A stretch of 64,000 nucleotides of DNA, taken from positions 1,674,001-1,738,000 of the forward strand of contig NC_017585.1 of NCBI RefSeq assembly GCF_000240165.1, read 5' to 3'. The notes under the pieces are model-generated. The model was not told where the DNA came from. It made no database searches and saw nothing but the letters and a program-made list of their open reading frames with translations. Positions within the stretch are counted from its first letter, which is position 1. Each line of letters begins with the position of its first letter. Source of the stretch: Streptantibioticus cattleyicolor NRRL 8057 = DSM 46488 (GTDB taxonomy: Bacteria; Actinomycetota; Actinomycetes; Streptomycetales; Streptomycetaceae). The translations under genes were made by a program, and so were the position numbers. Positions 51,871 through 60,728 of the stretch are shown here, piece after piece.

Positions 51871-52917
51871 ATGAAGCTTCTCGTGATCGGTGGATCGGTG
51901 TTCGTCGGGCGTGCCTTCGCGGTGGAAGGGGTGCGCCGCGGCTGGGAGGTGACCGTCTTCAACCGGGGCCGTTCCCAGGCCGACCCGCCCGGCGTCCGTG
52001 TCCTGCGCGGGGACCGCACGGACGCGGCCGACCTCGCCGCGATGGCCGCCGCCGGGCCCTACGACGCGGTGGTGGACGTGTGCGGGTACGTGCCGCGTGA
52101 GGTGGGGAAGTCGGCCGCCGCGTTGGCCGGGCACGCGGACGCCTACCTGTTCGTCTCCACCATCAACGTCTACCCCGGCTACCCCGCGCTGCCGACCGAC
52201 GAGTCCTCCCCGCGCCAGGGCGGCACCGCCGACGCCGGGCCGGAGGACGGTGACTACGGCTGGCTCAAGGACGGTTGCGAGAAGGCGGTACGGCAGGCCT
52301 TCCCCGGACGGGTCGTGGTGCTCCAGCCGGGTCTGATCGTCGGGCCGCACGACCGCGCCCGGCGCACGGCGGCCTGGCTGCGCCGCGCCGCGCTCGGCGG
52401 CCCGATGGCCGTCCCCGGCACCCCGGACCGGCCGCTGCGGGTCATCGACGTGCGCGACCTCGCCGCCTTCGGCCTCGACCTGCTCGCCGGCGCGCCGAAG
52501 GACGAGGTCGAGGACTACATGGTGCCCGGCGCGCCGGACAACGGGAACTGGGGCGACTACCTGGACGCCTGCGTCGCCGCCACCGGGAACCGGGCCGAGC
52601 TGGTCTACGTCGACGACCGGCACTTCGTCGACCACGGGGTCGAACCGTGGACGGAACTCCCGCTCTGGCTGCCGCCGGCCCCGCAGACCGCCGCCGTCTG
52701 GACGGCCTCGTGCGCGAAGGCGCTCGCCGCCGGCCTGCGCTGCCGCCCGGTCACCGATTCGGTTCGCGACACAGCCGCCTGGCTGTTCGCGCCCGGCGGC
52801 GAACAGGAAGCCTTCGAAGACTACAAGCACTTCACCCAGTGGACGCCGTTCCTCTCACCCGACAAGGAGCGGGCGATCCTCGCCGCCCACGCGACCGAGC
52901 AGTCCCGCACCAGGTGA
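51871..52917 (+). CDS. NAD-dependent epimerase/dehydratase family protein
   Basis: 348-residue extended short-chain dehydrogenase. The Rossmann motif is LLVIGGSVFVGRAFA (residues 3-17), and VVDVCGYVPR and YLFVSTINVYPGY follow. The catalytic YxxxK of the classic epimerases is replaced here by YGWLKDGCEKA, which retains the Tyr and Lys. RVIDVRDLAAFGLDLL is typical of the family's second half. The start is ATG 51871; upstream sequence has no strong ribosome site. No sugar-biosynthesis neighbours are present, so the substrate is unknown. Confidence 0.87.
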   Translation: MKLLVIGGSVFVGRAFAVEGVRRGWEVTVFNRGRSQADPPGVRVLRGDRTDAADLAAMAAAGPYDAVVDVCGYVPREVGKSAAALAGHADAYLFVSTINVYPGYPALPTDESSPRQGGTADAGPEDGDYGWLKDGCEKAVRQAFPGRVVVLQPGLIVGPHDRARRTAAWLRRAALGGPMAVPGTPDRPLRVIDVRDLAAFGLDLLAGAPKDEVEDYMVPGAPDNGNWGDYLDACVAATGNRAELVYVDDRHFVDHGVEPWTELPLWLPPAPQTAAVWTASCAKALAAGLRCRPVTDSVRDTAAWLFAPGGEQEAFEDYKHFTQWTPFLSPDKERAILAAHATEQSRTR

Positions 52918-53102
52918 ACGCCGGCGCGGTCGAGCTGGATCCGGCACGAGTGGTCCGGCTTCGGACGTCGGGTACGGGAGGGCGTCGCCCACCTCGCGCA
53001 CGCCACCGTCGTCTGCACGTGACCGCGGCCCGCAGCGGTACGCGTGGGCACGACGGTCTCCGTACCCCCCGTACCGACGGATCTTCCGACGGCGGCAGCC
53101 AA

Positions 53103-53116
53103 TCGGAGCGCTCTGG
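53103..53116 (+). promoter_or_regulatory. CebR-like operator before GH5 cellulase gene
   Basis: The sequence TCGGAGCGCTCTGG contains the palindromic core GAGCGCTC and matches 10 of 14 positions of the Streptomyces CebR box TGGGAGCGCTCCCA. It lies about 170 bases before a CBM2-GH5 cellulase. The rest of the stretch 52918-53284 carries no recognisable gene. Confidence 0.55.
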
Positions 53117-53284
53117 CACCTTACCGGTTAAGTAGCCCGCGTCAACACCGCTGGAACGCAAGCGCGGCGCAAGGAATGCGGGCCGCAGATCTGTCATGTC
53201 ACCGTCTGCTTCGCTACGGTGAGCCCCGGCAGCCAGGAGGAGCGCATCCACCGCCATGGACCACCGGGTCCGAAGGAGGGTTCG

Positions 53285-54745
53285 ATGAGCTCCCGTACCA
53301 TCCTCGCCGTCGCCGCGGCGGGCACGGCCGCCCTCGCGGCCACACTCGTACCGGCGGCGGCACCGGCCGCCGCCAACACCGCGCCCGGTTCCGCGGCAAC
53401 CGGCATCGCCTGCTCCGTCGACTACCGGACCAGCGACTGGGGCGGCGGCTTCACGGCCGGCGTCACCATCACGGACACCGGCACCACCGCCATCAGCGGC
53501 TGGACGCTGACCTACGCCTACAGCGGCGACCAGACCCTTCAGAACGGCTGGAACGGCACCTGGTCCCAGTCCGGCAAGAACATCACGGTGACCAACCCGG
53601 CCTGGGCCCCCACCATCGCGGCCGGCGGCAACTACGCCACCAGCGCGAACTTCAGCTACTCCGGCCCCAACACCGCCCCCACCGCCTTCGCCGTCAACGG
53701 AACCCCCTGCGGCGGGACCGCGCCCTCGGCGGGCGCGCCCCAACTCCATGTGTCCGGGAACCAACTCGCCGACTCCAGCGGCAAGACGATCACCCTCCAC
53801 GGGGTCAACCGCTCCGGCGCCGAGTTCTCCTGCGTCCAGGGAACCGGCATCTTCGACGGACCGACCGACCAGACCTCCGTCACGGCGATGACCTCCTGGC
53901 ACATCAGCGCGGTCCGCGTACCACTGAACGAGGACTGCTGGCTGGGCCTGCCCGACGTCAACTCCGCCTACGCGGGCGGCAATTACATCAACGCCGTCAA
54001 GTCGTACGTCTCGCTGCTGGAACGCAACGGCCTCGACGTCATCCTGGACCTGCACTGGACCGACGGCGTCTACACCGGCCCCTCCTCCGGCTGCTCGTCC
54101 ACCACCGCGACCTGCCAGAAACCCATGCCCGACGCCGCCGAGGCCGTCCCCTTCTGGACCTCGGTCGCCAACGCCTTCAAGGGCGACGACGCGGTACTGT
54201 TCGACCTGTTCAACGAGCCCTACCCGGAACGCGCGACCGGGAGCGAGGCGAGCGGCTGGAACTGCTGGCTCGACGGCGGCACCTGCCCCGGCATCGGCTA
54301 CCAGGTGGCGGGCATGCAGACCCTGGTCGACGCCGTCCGCGGCACCGGCGCGGACAACGTCGTCATGCTCGGCGGCCTGGCCTACGCCAACGACCTGACC
54401 TCCTGGCTCGACCACGAACCCACCGACCCGGACCACAACCTGGTCGCCTCCTGGCACTCGTACAACTTCAACTCCTGCGCCGACGACACCTGCTGGGCCG
54501 ACCAGATCGCACCGGTCGCCGCCCGGGTCCCGCTGGTGACCGGCGAGCTCGGGGAGAACGACTGCGGAACCGGCTACCTCGGCTCACTGCTTCCCTGGCT
54601 CGACACCCACGGCGTCTCCTACCTGGCGTGGACCTGGAACACCTGGGACTGCTCCTCCGGGCCCGCGCTCATCAGCGACTACGACGGCACCGCCACCGCA
54701 TACGGGGCCGGCTACAAGGCACACCTCGCCGCGCTCGCGGGGTGA
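53285..54745 (+). CDS. Secreted GH5 endoglucanase (cellulase) with N-terminal CBM2
   Basis: 486-residue secreted cellulase. The Sec signal peptide ends near AAPAAANTA (about residue 33). A family 2 cellulose-binding domain covers about 40-145 (IACSVDYRTSDWGGGFTAGV, ISGWTLTYAY, NGTWSQSGKNITVTN, TAFAVNGTPC). A short linker follows. The GH5 catalytic barrel has HGVNRSGAEFSC, the acid/base glutamate in FDLFNEPYPE, the nucleophile in LVTGELGEND and the HSYNFNS segment. It would cleave beta-1,4-glucan outside the cell. ATG 53285 has GGAGG upstream. A CebR-like box upstream suggests induction by cello-oligosaccharides. Confidence 0.93.
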   Translation: MSSRTILAVAAAGTAALAATLVPAAAPAAANTAPGSAATGIACSVDYRTSDWGGGFTAGVTITDTGTTAISGWTLTYAYSGDQTLQNGWNGTWSQSGKNITVTNPAWAPTIAAGGNYATSANFSYSGPNTAPTAFAVNGTPCGGTAPSAGAPQLHVSGNQLADSSGKTITLHGVNRSGAEFSCVQGTGIFDGPTDQTSVTAMTSWHISAVRVPLNEDCWLGLPDVNSAYAGGNYINAVKSYVSLLERNGLDVILDLHWTDGVYTGPSSGCSSTTATCQKPMPDAAEAVPFWTSVANAFKGDDAVLFDLFNEPYPERATGSEASGWNCWLDGGTCPGIGYQVAGMQTLVDAVRGTGADNVVMLGGLAYANDLTSWLDHEPTDPDHNLVASWHSYNFNSCADDTCWADQIAPVAARVPLVTGELGENDCGTGYLGSLLPWLDTHGVSYLAWTWNTWDCSSGPALISDYDGTATAYGAGYKAHLAALAG

Positions 54746-54902
54746 AGCGGTTAAGCGGTCGCGCCTCCACGAGACGACCAGGGCCCCGAGCCCGCGTCCC
54801 AAGTCCCCCGGTGCGTCAGGAGGATCACCCTGCCGGGAGAATGGCGGCGGATCCACGACCGCCGCTGGGTGGGTCGTGTTCTCTACAAGGGAGATGTATC
54901 TC

Positions 54903-55940
54903 GTGGTATCCGCTGTGACCTCGTCCCGTGGGACGGTCGGCGCCGGGACGCCGGCCGTCGAGGCCGTATCCGCCGCCCCCGCCGGGGAACGCATATCCGC
55001 CGGCCGCAAGCGCAGGCTCGGGGCCGCCGCGCTGGCCGGCGGGCTGCTGCTGAGCGCCGTTTCCACCGCCACCGCCCAAGCCGCCCCGGCCCGGTCCGCC
55101 GCGGCGACCGCCACCCCGGCCCCCACTGTCTCCGCCAAGGGCGCCTACCTCCTCGACCGGACCACGGGCAAGGCGCTGTTCGCCAAGGACGCCGGCACCA
55201 GCCGGCAGATGGCCAGCACCACGAAGGTCATGACCGCCACCGTGGTGCTCGGCCGGCCCAAGCTCGACCTGAAGCGCCTGGTGACCGTCAAGCAGACCTA
55301 CCGTGACTACGTGACCCAGGTCGGCGGGAGCACTGCGGACCTGCGCACCGGTGACAAGCTCACCGTCGGGCAGCTGCTGTACGCCCTGATGCTCCCCTCC
55401 GGCTGTGACGCCGCCTACGCGCTGGCCGACACCTACGGCACCGGTTCGACCACCGCCGCCCGCGTGAAGTCGTTCATCGGCATGATGAACACCAAGGCCC
55501 GCGAACTGGGCCTGAAGAACACGCACTACGACTCCTTCGACGGCATCTCCTCCAAGGGCGCCAACTACACCACGCCCCGCGACTCCGCCGTCCTGGCCGG
55601 CAAGGCACTGGGCTACGGCACGCTGCGGACCGTCGTCGGGAGCGCCAAGACCGTGCAGAAGGCCACCAACGGCCGCACCTACACCTGGTACAACACCAAC
55701 CGGCTGCTCGGTTCCTACCAGGGCGCGATCGGCGTGAAGACCGGCACCGGCACCGCGGCCGGGCCCTGCCTGGTCTTCGCCGCCGTCCGGGGCGGACACA
55801 CCGTGATCGGCGTACTGCTGAACGACGCCTCCCGCTACGACGACGCCGTCAAGATGCTCAACTACGCCTTCCACGTACCGACCGCGAAGACCGCCCCGAT
55901 GCGACTGCGGGTGCTGCCCGCCGGTGCGCAGCGGGACTGA
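54903..55940 (+). CDS. D-alanyl-D-alanine carboxypeptidase (PBP5-type, S11)
   Basis: 345-residue penicillin-binding serine carboxypeptidase that trims peptidoglycan stem peptides outside the membrane. An N-terminal signal segment (RKRRLGAAALAGGLLLSAVS) ends near AQAAPARS. The active-site SxxK is in MASTTKVMTA, the second motif is SGCDAAY (Cys where many relatives have Asn) and the KTG is in IGVKTGTG. There is no C-terminal membrane anchor, so it is probably secreted. The GTG at 54903 is preferred because AAGGGAG lies nine bases upstream; ATG 54894 lies on top of that site. It has no visible link with the cellulase upstream. Confidence 0.92.
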   Translation: MVSAVTSSRGTVGAGTPAVEAVSAAPAGERISAGRKRRLGAAALAGGLLLSAVSTATAQAAPARSAAATATPAPTVSAKGAYLLDRTTGKALFAKDAGTSRQMASTTKVMTATVVLGRPKLDLKRLVTVKQTYRDYVTQVGGSTADLRTGDKLTVGQLLYALMLPSGCDAAYALADTYGTGSTTAARVKSFIGMMNTKARELGLKNTHYDSFDGISSKGANYTTPRDSAVLAGKALGYGTLRTVVGSAKTVQKATNGRTYTWYNTNRLLGSYQGAIGVKTGTGTAAGPCLVFAAVRGGHTVIGVLLNDASRYDDAVKMLNYAFHVPTAKTAPMRLRVLPAGAQRD

Positions 55941-55950
55941 CCGTGAGAAT

Positions 55951-56052
55951 GTGACGTGGTGACGCCGCTGGTGGGTCCGTCCCGGCGACTGCCTGACGTC
56001 CCCGACGGCCCTGTCACGGATGTGGCGGCCTGCCGGGCGTCACCACCGTCAC
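55951..56052. repeat. Long-armed inverted repeat between convergent genes
   Basis: The 16-base arm GTGACGTGGTGACGCC (55951-55966) pairs with 56036-56052 with a single bulged base, across a 69-base loop. It lies between the carboxypeptidase stop (55940) and the minus-strand hydrolase stop (56129). It may form the transcription end for both genes. Confidence 0.5.
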
Positions 56053-56128
56053 CGTGGGCCGGGGGAGCGCGGCTGAACTGGTCAGCCGAACGGCGGTGTT
56101 GACACCGAAGGTGGCGCCCCCGGTGGTG

Positions 56129-57346
56129 TCAGCCGCGTCCCATGGTGTCGTCGAGCCAGTCGTAGATGCGGGCGTAGGCCAGGCGTTGGGCGCCGGCGTG
56201 GCAGTGGGCGTCGGCGGCGTCGGCGGCGGTGAACTCCAGCAGTGTTTTGGGGCAGGTCAGGTGCTCGTGGAGGAGTTCGGGCTGGCCTTTGAAGAATCCG
56301 TCGTCGGCGGCGGCGCAGACCAGGGTCGGGCAGGTGATCTTCTCGGCGATGCCGTCGCGCAGGTTGTAGTCGAGGAAGGCGGCGCCGAACGCGCGGGGGG
56401 TGTCGGCGCCCATGACGTACATGCCGTTCTCCATGGCCCACCGCTGCACCGGGTTGGTGGCCATGGCCGCCTGAAGGGCCGCGTCGAGTTCGGGGTCGTG
56501 GGCGGCGCGCAGTCGTCGTTCGGCCTCGGCGCGGTCGCCGGGGATGCCGGAGGTGACCATGGTGCCCAGGTCGTAGACGCCGTCGACGGCGATGAGGGCG
56601 GCGACGCGGTGGTCGAAGGCGGCGGCGCGCGGGGCGAGTACGCCGCCCATGCTGTTGCCGAGCAGGGCGATCCGGGCCGGGTCCACTTCCGGGTAGGTGA
56701 GGGCGTGGTCGAGGACGGGGCCGACCACGTTCTCCCAGTCGGGGCGGAAGACCAGGCCCTGGTGGTGGCGGGTGCCGGGCTGTCCGGGCCCGTCGAAGGA
56801 CAGGACGTTGTAGCCGCGTTCGACCGCCGCCGCGGCTCCGGCGAAGTGCATCTCCTCGGCCGACCCGTCGAACCCGTTGAACATGACCACGGTCGGCCGG
56901 GGGATGCCCGAGTCGTCGGCCCGGTAGAGGTAGCCGGGCAGGGTGGTGTCCTCGTAGGGGATCCGCACCGGTTCGATGGCCGGGGTGAAGAGCGCGGCGG
57001 CCTGGCGGAAGCAGGCCACCTGGGCGTCGTAGGCGCGGTTGGCGCGGGGGTCGGCGGGGTTGCCGTGCAGGAAGAACTCGGCGCTGCGGTAGTAGTTCGA
57101 GGCCCGCAGGAAGGCGTCGCGTGCGCTGATCCGGTGGCCGCCGGCCAGCGCGGTGCGGGCCTCGCCCGCCACCCGCTCCGCGGTGGCCAGCCACTCGTCG
57201 TGCCAGCTGTCGTAGTCCCCGGCGGTGATGCGCCGGGCCGTCGTCGCGACCTCGGCGAAGTCGCCGCCGCCGTAGGGGATGTGTCCGAACATCCGCAGCG
57301 TCTCGTACCAGAACGTGGGGTCGTCCGGGAAGAACAGCGGCTCCAT
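56129..57346 (-). CDS. Alpha/beta-hydrolase, FrsA/DUF1100-like
   Basis: 405-residue hydrolase with a helical N-terminal cap (residues 1-135: FWYETLRMFGHIPYGGGDFA, NYYRSAEFFLHGNP). The hydrolase core follows: VVMFNGFDGSAEEMHF, VLSFDGPGQPGTR, nucleophile in LLGNSMGGVLAPRAA, acid in CAAADDGFFKG and histidine in DAHCHAGAQR. This layout resembles FrsA and the C-C bond hydrolases of the 2,6-dihydroxypseudooxynicotine type. ATG 57346 has AGGAGGA upstream. It is divergent from a TetR regulator 92 bases away, which probably controls it. The substrate is unknown. Confidence 0.88.
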   Translation of the reverse strand: MEPLFFPDDPTFWYETLRMFGHIPYGGGDFAEVATTARRITAGDYDSWHDEWLATAERVAGEARTALAGGHRISARDAFLRASNYYRSAEFFLHGNPADPRANRAYDAQVACFRQAAALFTPAIEPVRIPYEDTTLPGYLYRADDSGIPRPTVVMFNGFDGSAEEMHFAGAAAAVERGYNVLSFDGPGQPGTRHHQGLVFRPDWENVVGPVLDHALTYPEVDPARIALLGNSMGGVLAPRAAAFDHRVAALIAVDGVYDLGTMVTSGIPGDRAEAERRLRAAHDPELDAALQAAMATNPVQRWAMENGMYVMGADTPRAFGAAFLDYNLRDGIAEKITCPTLVCAAADDGFFKGQPELLHEHLTCPKTLLEFTAADAADAHCHAGAQRLAYARIYDWLDDTMGRG

Positions 57347-57371
57347 GGCTCCTCCTAAAGCAGCTGGTTAC

Positions 57372-57412
57372 TGCGTTTGATGGAACCGTAGAGCCGGAGA
57401 AGGGCAAACGCA
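57372..57412. promoter_or_regulatory. TetR operator candidate between hydrolase and regulator
   Basis: Inverted arms TGCGTTTG (57372-57379) and CAAACGCA (57405-57412) lie in the 92-base divergent region. A further half-site-like CTGCGTTAAG starts at 57421, just upstream of the TetR start. The arrangement fits repression of both promoters by the TetR protein. Confidence 0.5.
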
Positions 57413-57438
57413 AGTCGTGGCTGCGTTAAGGTGGAGGC

Positions 57439-58038
57439 ATGACCGAAGAACGAGAACGGGCCCGGCGGCCCGGCGGACGCAGCGCCCGCGTCCGCGCGGC
57501 GGTGCACCAGGCCGTCACCGACCTGGTCGCCGAGCGCGGCTACGGCAACTTCACCGTGGGGGACGTCGCGGCCCGCGCGGGCGTGGCCGACACGAGCATC
57601 TACCGCCGCTGGGGCAACCTCGAAGCGCTGACCCAGGACGTGGCGATCACCCGGCTGACCGAGCAGTCGCCGATCCCCGACACCGGAAGCCTCGAAGGCG
57701 ACCTGCGCGACTACGCGGCCAAGGTGGCCCGGGACGTCAGCGGACCCGACGGCCCCGCGGTGCTGAGCCTGGTCGTCGCGCTCTCCACGGCGGGCCCGGA
57801 CGGCGCGCGGGCCCGCGACGACTTCCTCGCCGAGCGCACCCGCCAGCTCCAGGTCATGCTGGACCGCGCCCGTGACCGTGGCGAACAGCCACCGGACACC
57901 CTGGCCGTCCTCGACCACATCCTCGCCCCGATGTACGTGCGCGTCCTGTTCGGAGCCGGCCCGCTCGACCCCGACTACGCCGACACCCTCGTCGACCACC
58001 TACTGGCCCTCCACGCGGCCCCGCCCCCCGCGCCGTAA
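57439..58038 (+). CDS. TetR-family transcriptional regulator
   Basis: 199-residue repressor. The DNA-binding helices span residues 18-64 (VRAAVHQAVTDLVAERGYGN, VGDVAARAGVADTSIYRRWG). The C-terminal ligand domain reads RDVSGPDGPAVLSLVVALST and LDHILAPMYVRVLFGAGPL, of the TetR C-terminal domain 11/16 type. It is divergent from the FrsA-like hydrolase and is likely to sense that enzyme's substrate. The ATG starts two bases after a GGTGGAGG ribosome-site region. Confidence 0.93.
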   Translation: MTEERERARRPGGRSARVRAAVHQAVTDLVAERGYGNFTVGDVAARAGVADTSIYRRWGNLEALTQDVAITRLTEQSPIPDTGSLEGDLRDYAAKVARDVSGPDGPAVLSLVVALSTAGPDGARARDDFLAERTRQLQVMLDRARDRGEQPPDTLAVLDHILAPMYVRVLFGAGPLDPDYADTLVDHLLALHAAPPPAP

Positions 58039-58382
58039 CCGAAACCCACCGGCCCCCGACGTACCGCCTCGGCGGGAGGCGCCGCCCGGTCCGACCTCGC
58101 GGATTCGTCCGAGCAAGCGCCGTGGTTGTTGTGCTCGGCCCCGTCGGCAAGCGGCGGGGTCGGCCGGGGCGGCGGCATGACAGCACGTGCCCTCGGCATA
58201 CCTCGTCCGCGCCCATGACCGGGGCACCCGCTGCGGCTGCGGCGCGAGTTCGCCCGCCGGGCCGGCGGCGTCGTCGAACCCGACGCCGGTCAACACCGTT
58301 CCTCTTCACGGGTGTTCGGCGCCGCCCTGCCCGTCGAACCGCCGTGGCCGGGGGTGGTTGGGGCCCGGCCGGCGGGGCTCCC
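58039..58382. other. Intergenic between convergent genes, no gene recognised
   Basis: 344 bases with only short, Pro/Arg-rich open frames. A weak 6-bp hairpin (58065-58081) lies after the TetR gene. Nothing else could be assigned. Confidence 0.45.
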
Positions 58383-59165
58383 TTACCGTCGTGCCTGCGT
58401 GGGCAGGGTGAGGATCTCCGCTCCGGTGTCGGTGATGGCGATGGTGTGTTCGCTGTGCGCGGTCCGGCAGCCCGTGGCGCTGCGCAGCGTCCAGCCGTCG
58501 GCGTCGGTGACGAGGGTGGCGGTGTCGGCCATGATCCAGGGTTCCAGGGCGAGCAGCAGTCCGGGGCGCAGTTGGTATCCGCGGCCGGGCCGACCGGTGT
58601 TGGCGACGTGCGGGTCCTGGTGCATGGTCGAGCCGATGCCGTGGCCGCCGAACTCGGTGTTGATCGGGTAGCCCGCCTCGCTGAGGACCGTGCCTATGGC
58701 GTGGGAGAGGTCGCCGATGCGTGCCCCGGGCTTGGCGGCGGCGATACCGGCGGCGAGTGCGCGTTCGGTCGTCTCGATCAGCGCGACGCTCTGGGCCGGC
58801 CTGGCCGTGCCCACCAGAAAGCTGATCGCGGCGTCGGCGGCCACCCCGTTCCTGGACACGGCGAGGTCGAGGGTGAGCAGATCGCCGTCCGCCAGCGTGT
58901 AGTGGTGGGGCCGCCCGTGGAGCACCGCGTCGTTGACGGCCGTGCAGATGTAGTGCCCGAACGGGCCGCGTCCGAAGGACGGCGCGTAGTCGACGTAGCA
59001 GGACTGCGCCCCCGCCTCGGTGATCATCTCCTTGGCCCACTGGTCGATGTCCAGCAGGTTCGTCCCGACCGTGCTGCGCTGCTTCAGCGTGTGCAGGATG
59101 TGCCCGACCAGGGCGCCGGTGTCCCTGGCCCGCTCCAGCCGCGCGGCGTTCAGGATCTCGATCAT
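58383..59165 (-). CDS. map: Type I methionine aminopeptidase (additional copy type)
   Basis: 260-residue metallopeptidase that removes the initiator methionine. The five metal ligands are recognisable: D in LLTLDLAVSRNG, D in VAADAAISF, H in GGHGIGSTMH, E in LALEPW and E in AHSEHTIAI. The substrate-pocket histidine is in AVNDAVLHG. The N-terminal zinc-ribbon extension of some actinobacterial copies is absent. The start is ATG 59165 with GAGAGG upstream. A gene away from the usual ribosomal-protein locus and paired divergently with an XRE regulator points to an auxiliary, regulated copy rather than the housekeeping one. Confidence 0.92.
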   Translation of the reverse strand: MIEILNAARLERARDTGALVGHILHTLKQRSTVGTNLLDIDQWAKEMITEAGAQSCYVDYAPSFGRGPFGHYICTAVNDAVLHGRPHHYTLADGDLLTLDLAVSRNGVAADAAISFLVGTARPAQSVALIETTERALAAGIAAAKPGARIGDLSHAIGTVLSEAGYPINTEFGGHGIGSTMHQDPHVANTGRPGRGYQLRPGLLLALEPWIMADTATLVTDADGWTLRSATGCRTAHSEHTIAITDTGAEILTLPTQARR

Positions 59166-59230
59166 GGGGGACCTCTCAGGTATGTCCAATAACTATCCCG
59201 GGCTAACTGTACCGGTATTAGAATGGGGTC

Positions 59231-59536
59231 ATGGTCAGGTTGCCGCTCACCCCCGCCGAGGTCGAACGTGGAGAGCGCCTCGGCGCCCTGCTCCGCCGGG
59301 CCCGGGGCCGCCGCTCGATGCTGGACGTGGCGCTCGCATCGGGCATCTCGCCGGAAACGCTGCGCAAGATCGAATCCGGTCGTGTGGCCACCCCCGCCTT
59401 CCCGACCATCGCGGCGATCGCCGACACCCTCGGCCTGTCCCTCGACGCCCTCTGGGCCGAGATCAGCCGGACGGAGCGAACCGCCGAGGATCAGCCGGTC
59501 CCGCCCGTCGCACTGCGCCCGTCGCTGGTGTCATAA
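59231..59536 (+). CDS. XRE-family helix-turn-helix regulator
   Basis: 101-residue single-domain regulator. The helix-turn-helix covers residues 17-70: LGALLRRARGRRSMLDVALA, SGISPETLRKIESGR and TPAFPTIAAIADTLGLSLDA. It is divergent from the methionine aminopeptidase with 65 bases between the starts. That region is A/T-richer than its surroundings and contains TACCGGTA, so it likely represses both genes. The C-terminus is short and acidic. Confidence 0.88.
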   Translation: MVRLPLTPAEVERGERLGALLRRARGRRSMLDVALASGISPETLRKIESGRVATPAFPTIAAIADTLGLSLDALWAEISRTERTAEDQPVPPVALRPSLVS

Positions 59537-59643
59537 CACCGCACGCGGAAAGTCAGCGGTGCCTGCGCGCACGCTGGTCACCTTCCAGCGACCAGGCGGT
59601 CGCGGGCCGGCCGTGGCCCAGGCGCCGGCGGATTCGTCACGGC

Positions 59644-60471
59644 TCAGCGGCTCGCCAGCAGACCGTACAACAGCGGGATGCGGGGTTCGGGCAGCCGCCA
59701 CCAACCGTTGGGCGTGCGGACCATCCGCGGCCAGCGCGGCCACGGCAACTCCGGCTCCTCCCTCAGCCGCCGGATCGTCATCCCCGCCCCGCTCACGGCG
59801 TTGACCACCTCGGCGACCCCGTGCATCCACTCGTAACTGTCCCGCGCGCCGTCGACGGCCGGACCGTCGGTGTAGGTGTACGTCGCGTCGCGGTGAACGG
59901 GCCCGCCGCCGCCCAGGTAGTCGTGGCGCAGCAGCAGTTCGCTGCCCTCACCCGGGGCGGCGGTCGGGCCGAGGGCGTTGAGCAGGGGGTGGAACTCCAC
60001 GACGTACAGCCGGCCGCCCGGACGCAGCAGACGCGCCACGGTCCGCGCCCACCGCGGCAGATCCGGCAGATAGCACAGGGCTCCCTTGCCGGTGTAGACG
60101 ACGTCGAAGCGCGCCTCCCCGAGCGCTTCGACGGCCTCGTACACGTTGGCCCGTACGTAGGTCACGTCCGCGCCGGCCCGGTCGGCGATGTCGCGGGCGG
60201 CCGTGATCGAGGCGGCGGAGAAGTCCAGGCCCACCGTCCGCGCCCCGCGCCGGGCGAAGGCGATCGTCTCGGTTCCCAGATGGCACTGGAGGTGCAGTAC
60301 GTCGCGTCCCGCGAGATCTCCCAGGTCGTCCCACTCGTAGGGAGCGAACCAGCGCGCCGCGTCAACGCCTTGTTCCAGCCCGTAGAACCGGCTGGCCACG
60401 TGTACGGGGGTACGCGCGTCCCAGTTCGCCTCGTTGGCCCGCATCAGCCGCTCGTGTCCGTCGCTACTCAT
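59644..60471 (-). CDS. Class I SAM-dependent methyltransferase
   Basis: 275-residue methyltransferase of the Methyltransf_25/11 type. The SAM-binding GxG-type loop is DVLHLQCHLGTETIAFARRG, followed by VGLDFSAASITAARDIA, then FDVVYTGKGALCYLPDLPRW and LLRPGGRLYVVEFHP. The C-terminal part (YEWMHGVAEVVNAVSGAG, RTPNGWWRLPEPRIPLLYGL) is characteristic of a widespread small-molecule methyltransferase family with unknown substrate. ATG 60471 is used; longer upstream reading is Arg/Pro-rich and not family-like. No obvious partner gene. Confidence 0.88.
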   Translation of the reverse strand: MSSDGHERLMRANEANWDARTPVHVASRFYGLEQGVDAARWFAPYEWDDLGDLAGRDVLHLQCHLGTETIAFARRGARTVGLDFSAASITAARDIADRAGADVTYVRANVYEAVEALGEARFDVVYTGKGALCYLPDLPRWARTVARLLRPGGRLYVVEFHPLLNALGPTAAPGEGSELLLRHDYLGGGGPVHRDATYTYTDGPAVDGARDSYEWMHGVAEVVNAVSGAGMTIRRLREEPELPWPRWPRMVRTPNGWWRLPEPRIPLLYGLLASR

Positions 60472-60728
60472 GCGGACATCCAACCGCCACGGCCCGGGTG
60501 GGCCAAGGCGTGCGGGCAGGCCGGGTTGCGCGACGGCGCCGTGCGCGCTCCTGCGGTGCGGTTCGAGCGGGGAGTGCGCGCTTGCCCGGCGGGTGCGTGC
60601 GGTCGGCCGGCGCTCCGGCGGCGCCTCCGCACGCCGTCGCACGGGGGTCGTCCGGGCGGGTGCGGGGTGTGTGAGAGTTCACCGTGCGAAACGCAGTGCC
60701 CAGGACCCGGCCCTCGAAGGGAGTCATC

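Noticed and set aside
57854-58309. A 151-codon minus-strand frame between the TetR gene and the methionine aminopeptidase gene
   Set aside because: Overlaps the end of the TetR gene, Arg/Gly-rich, no domain or ribosome site.
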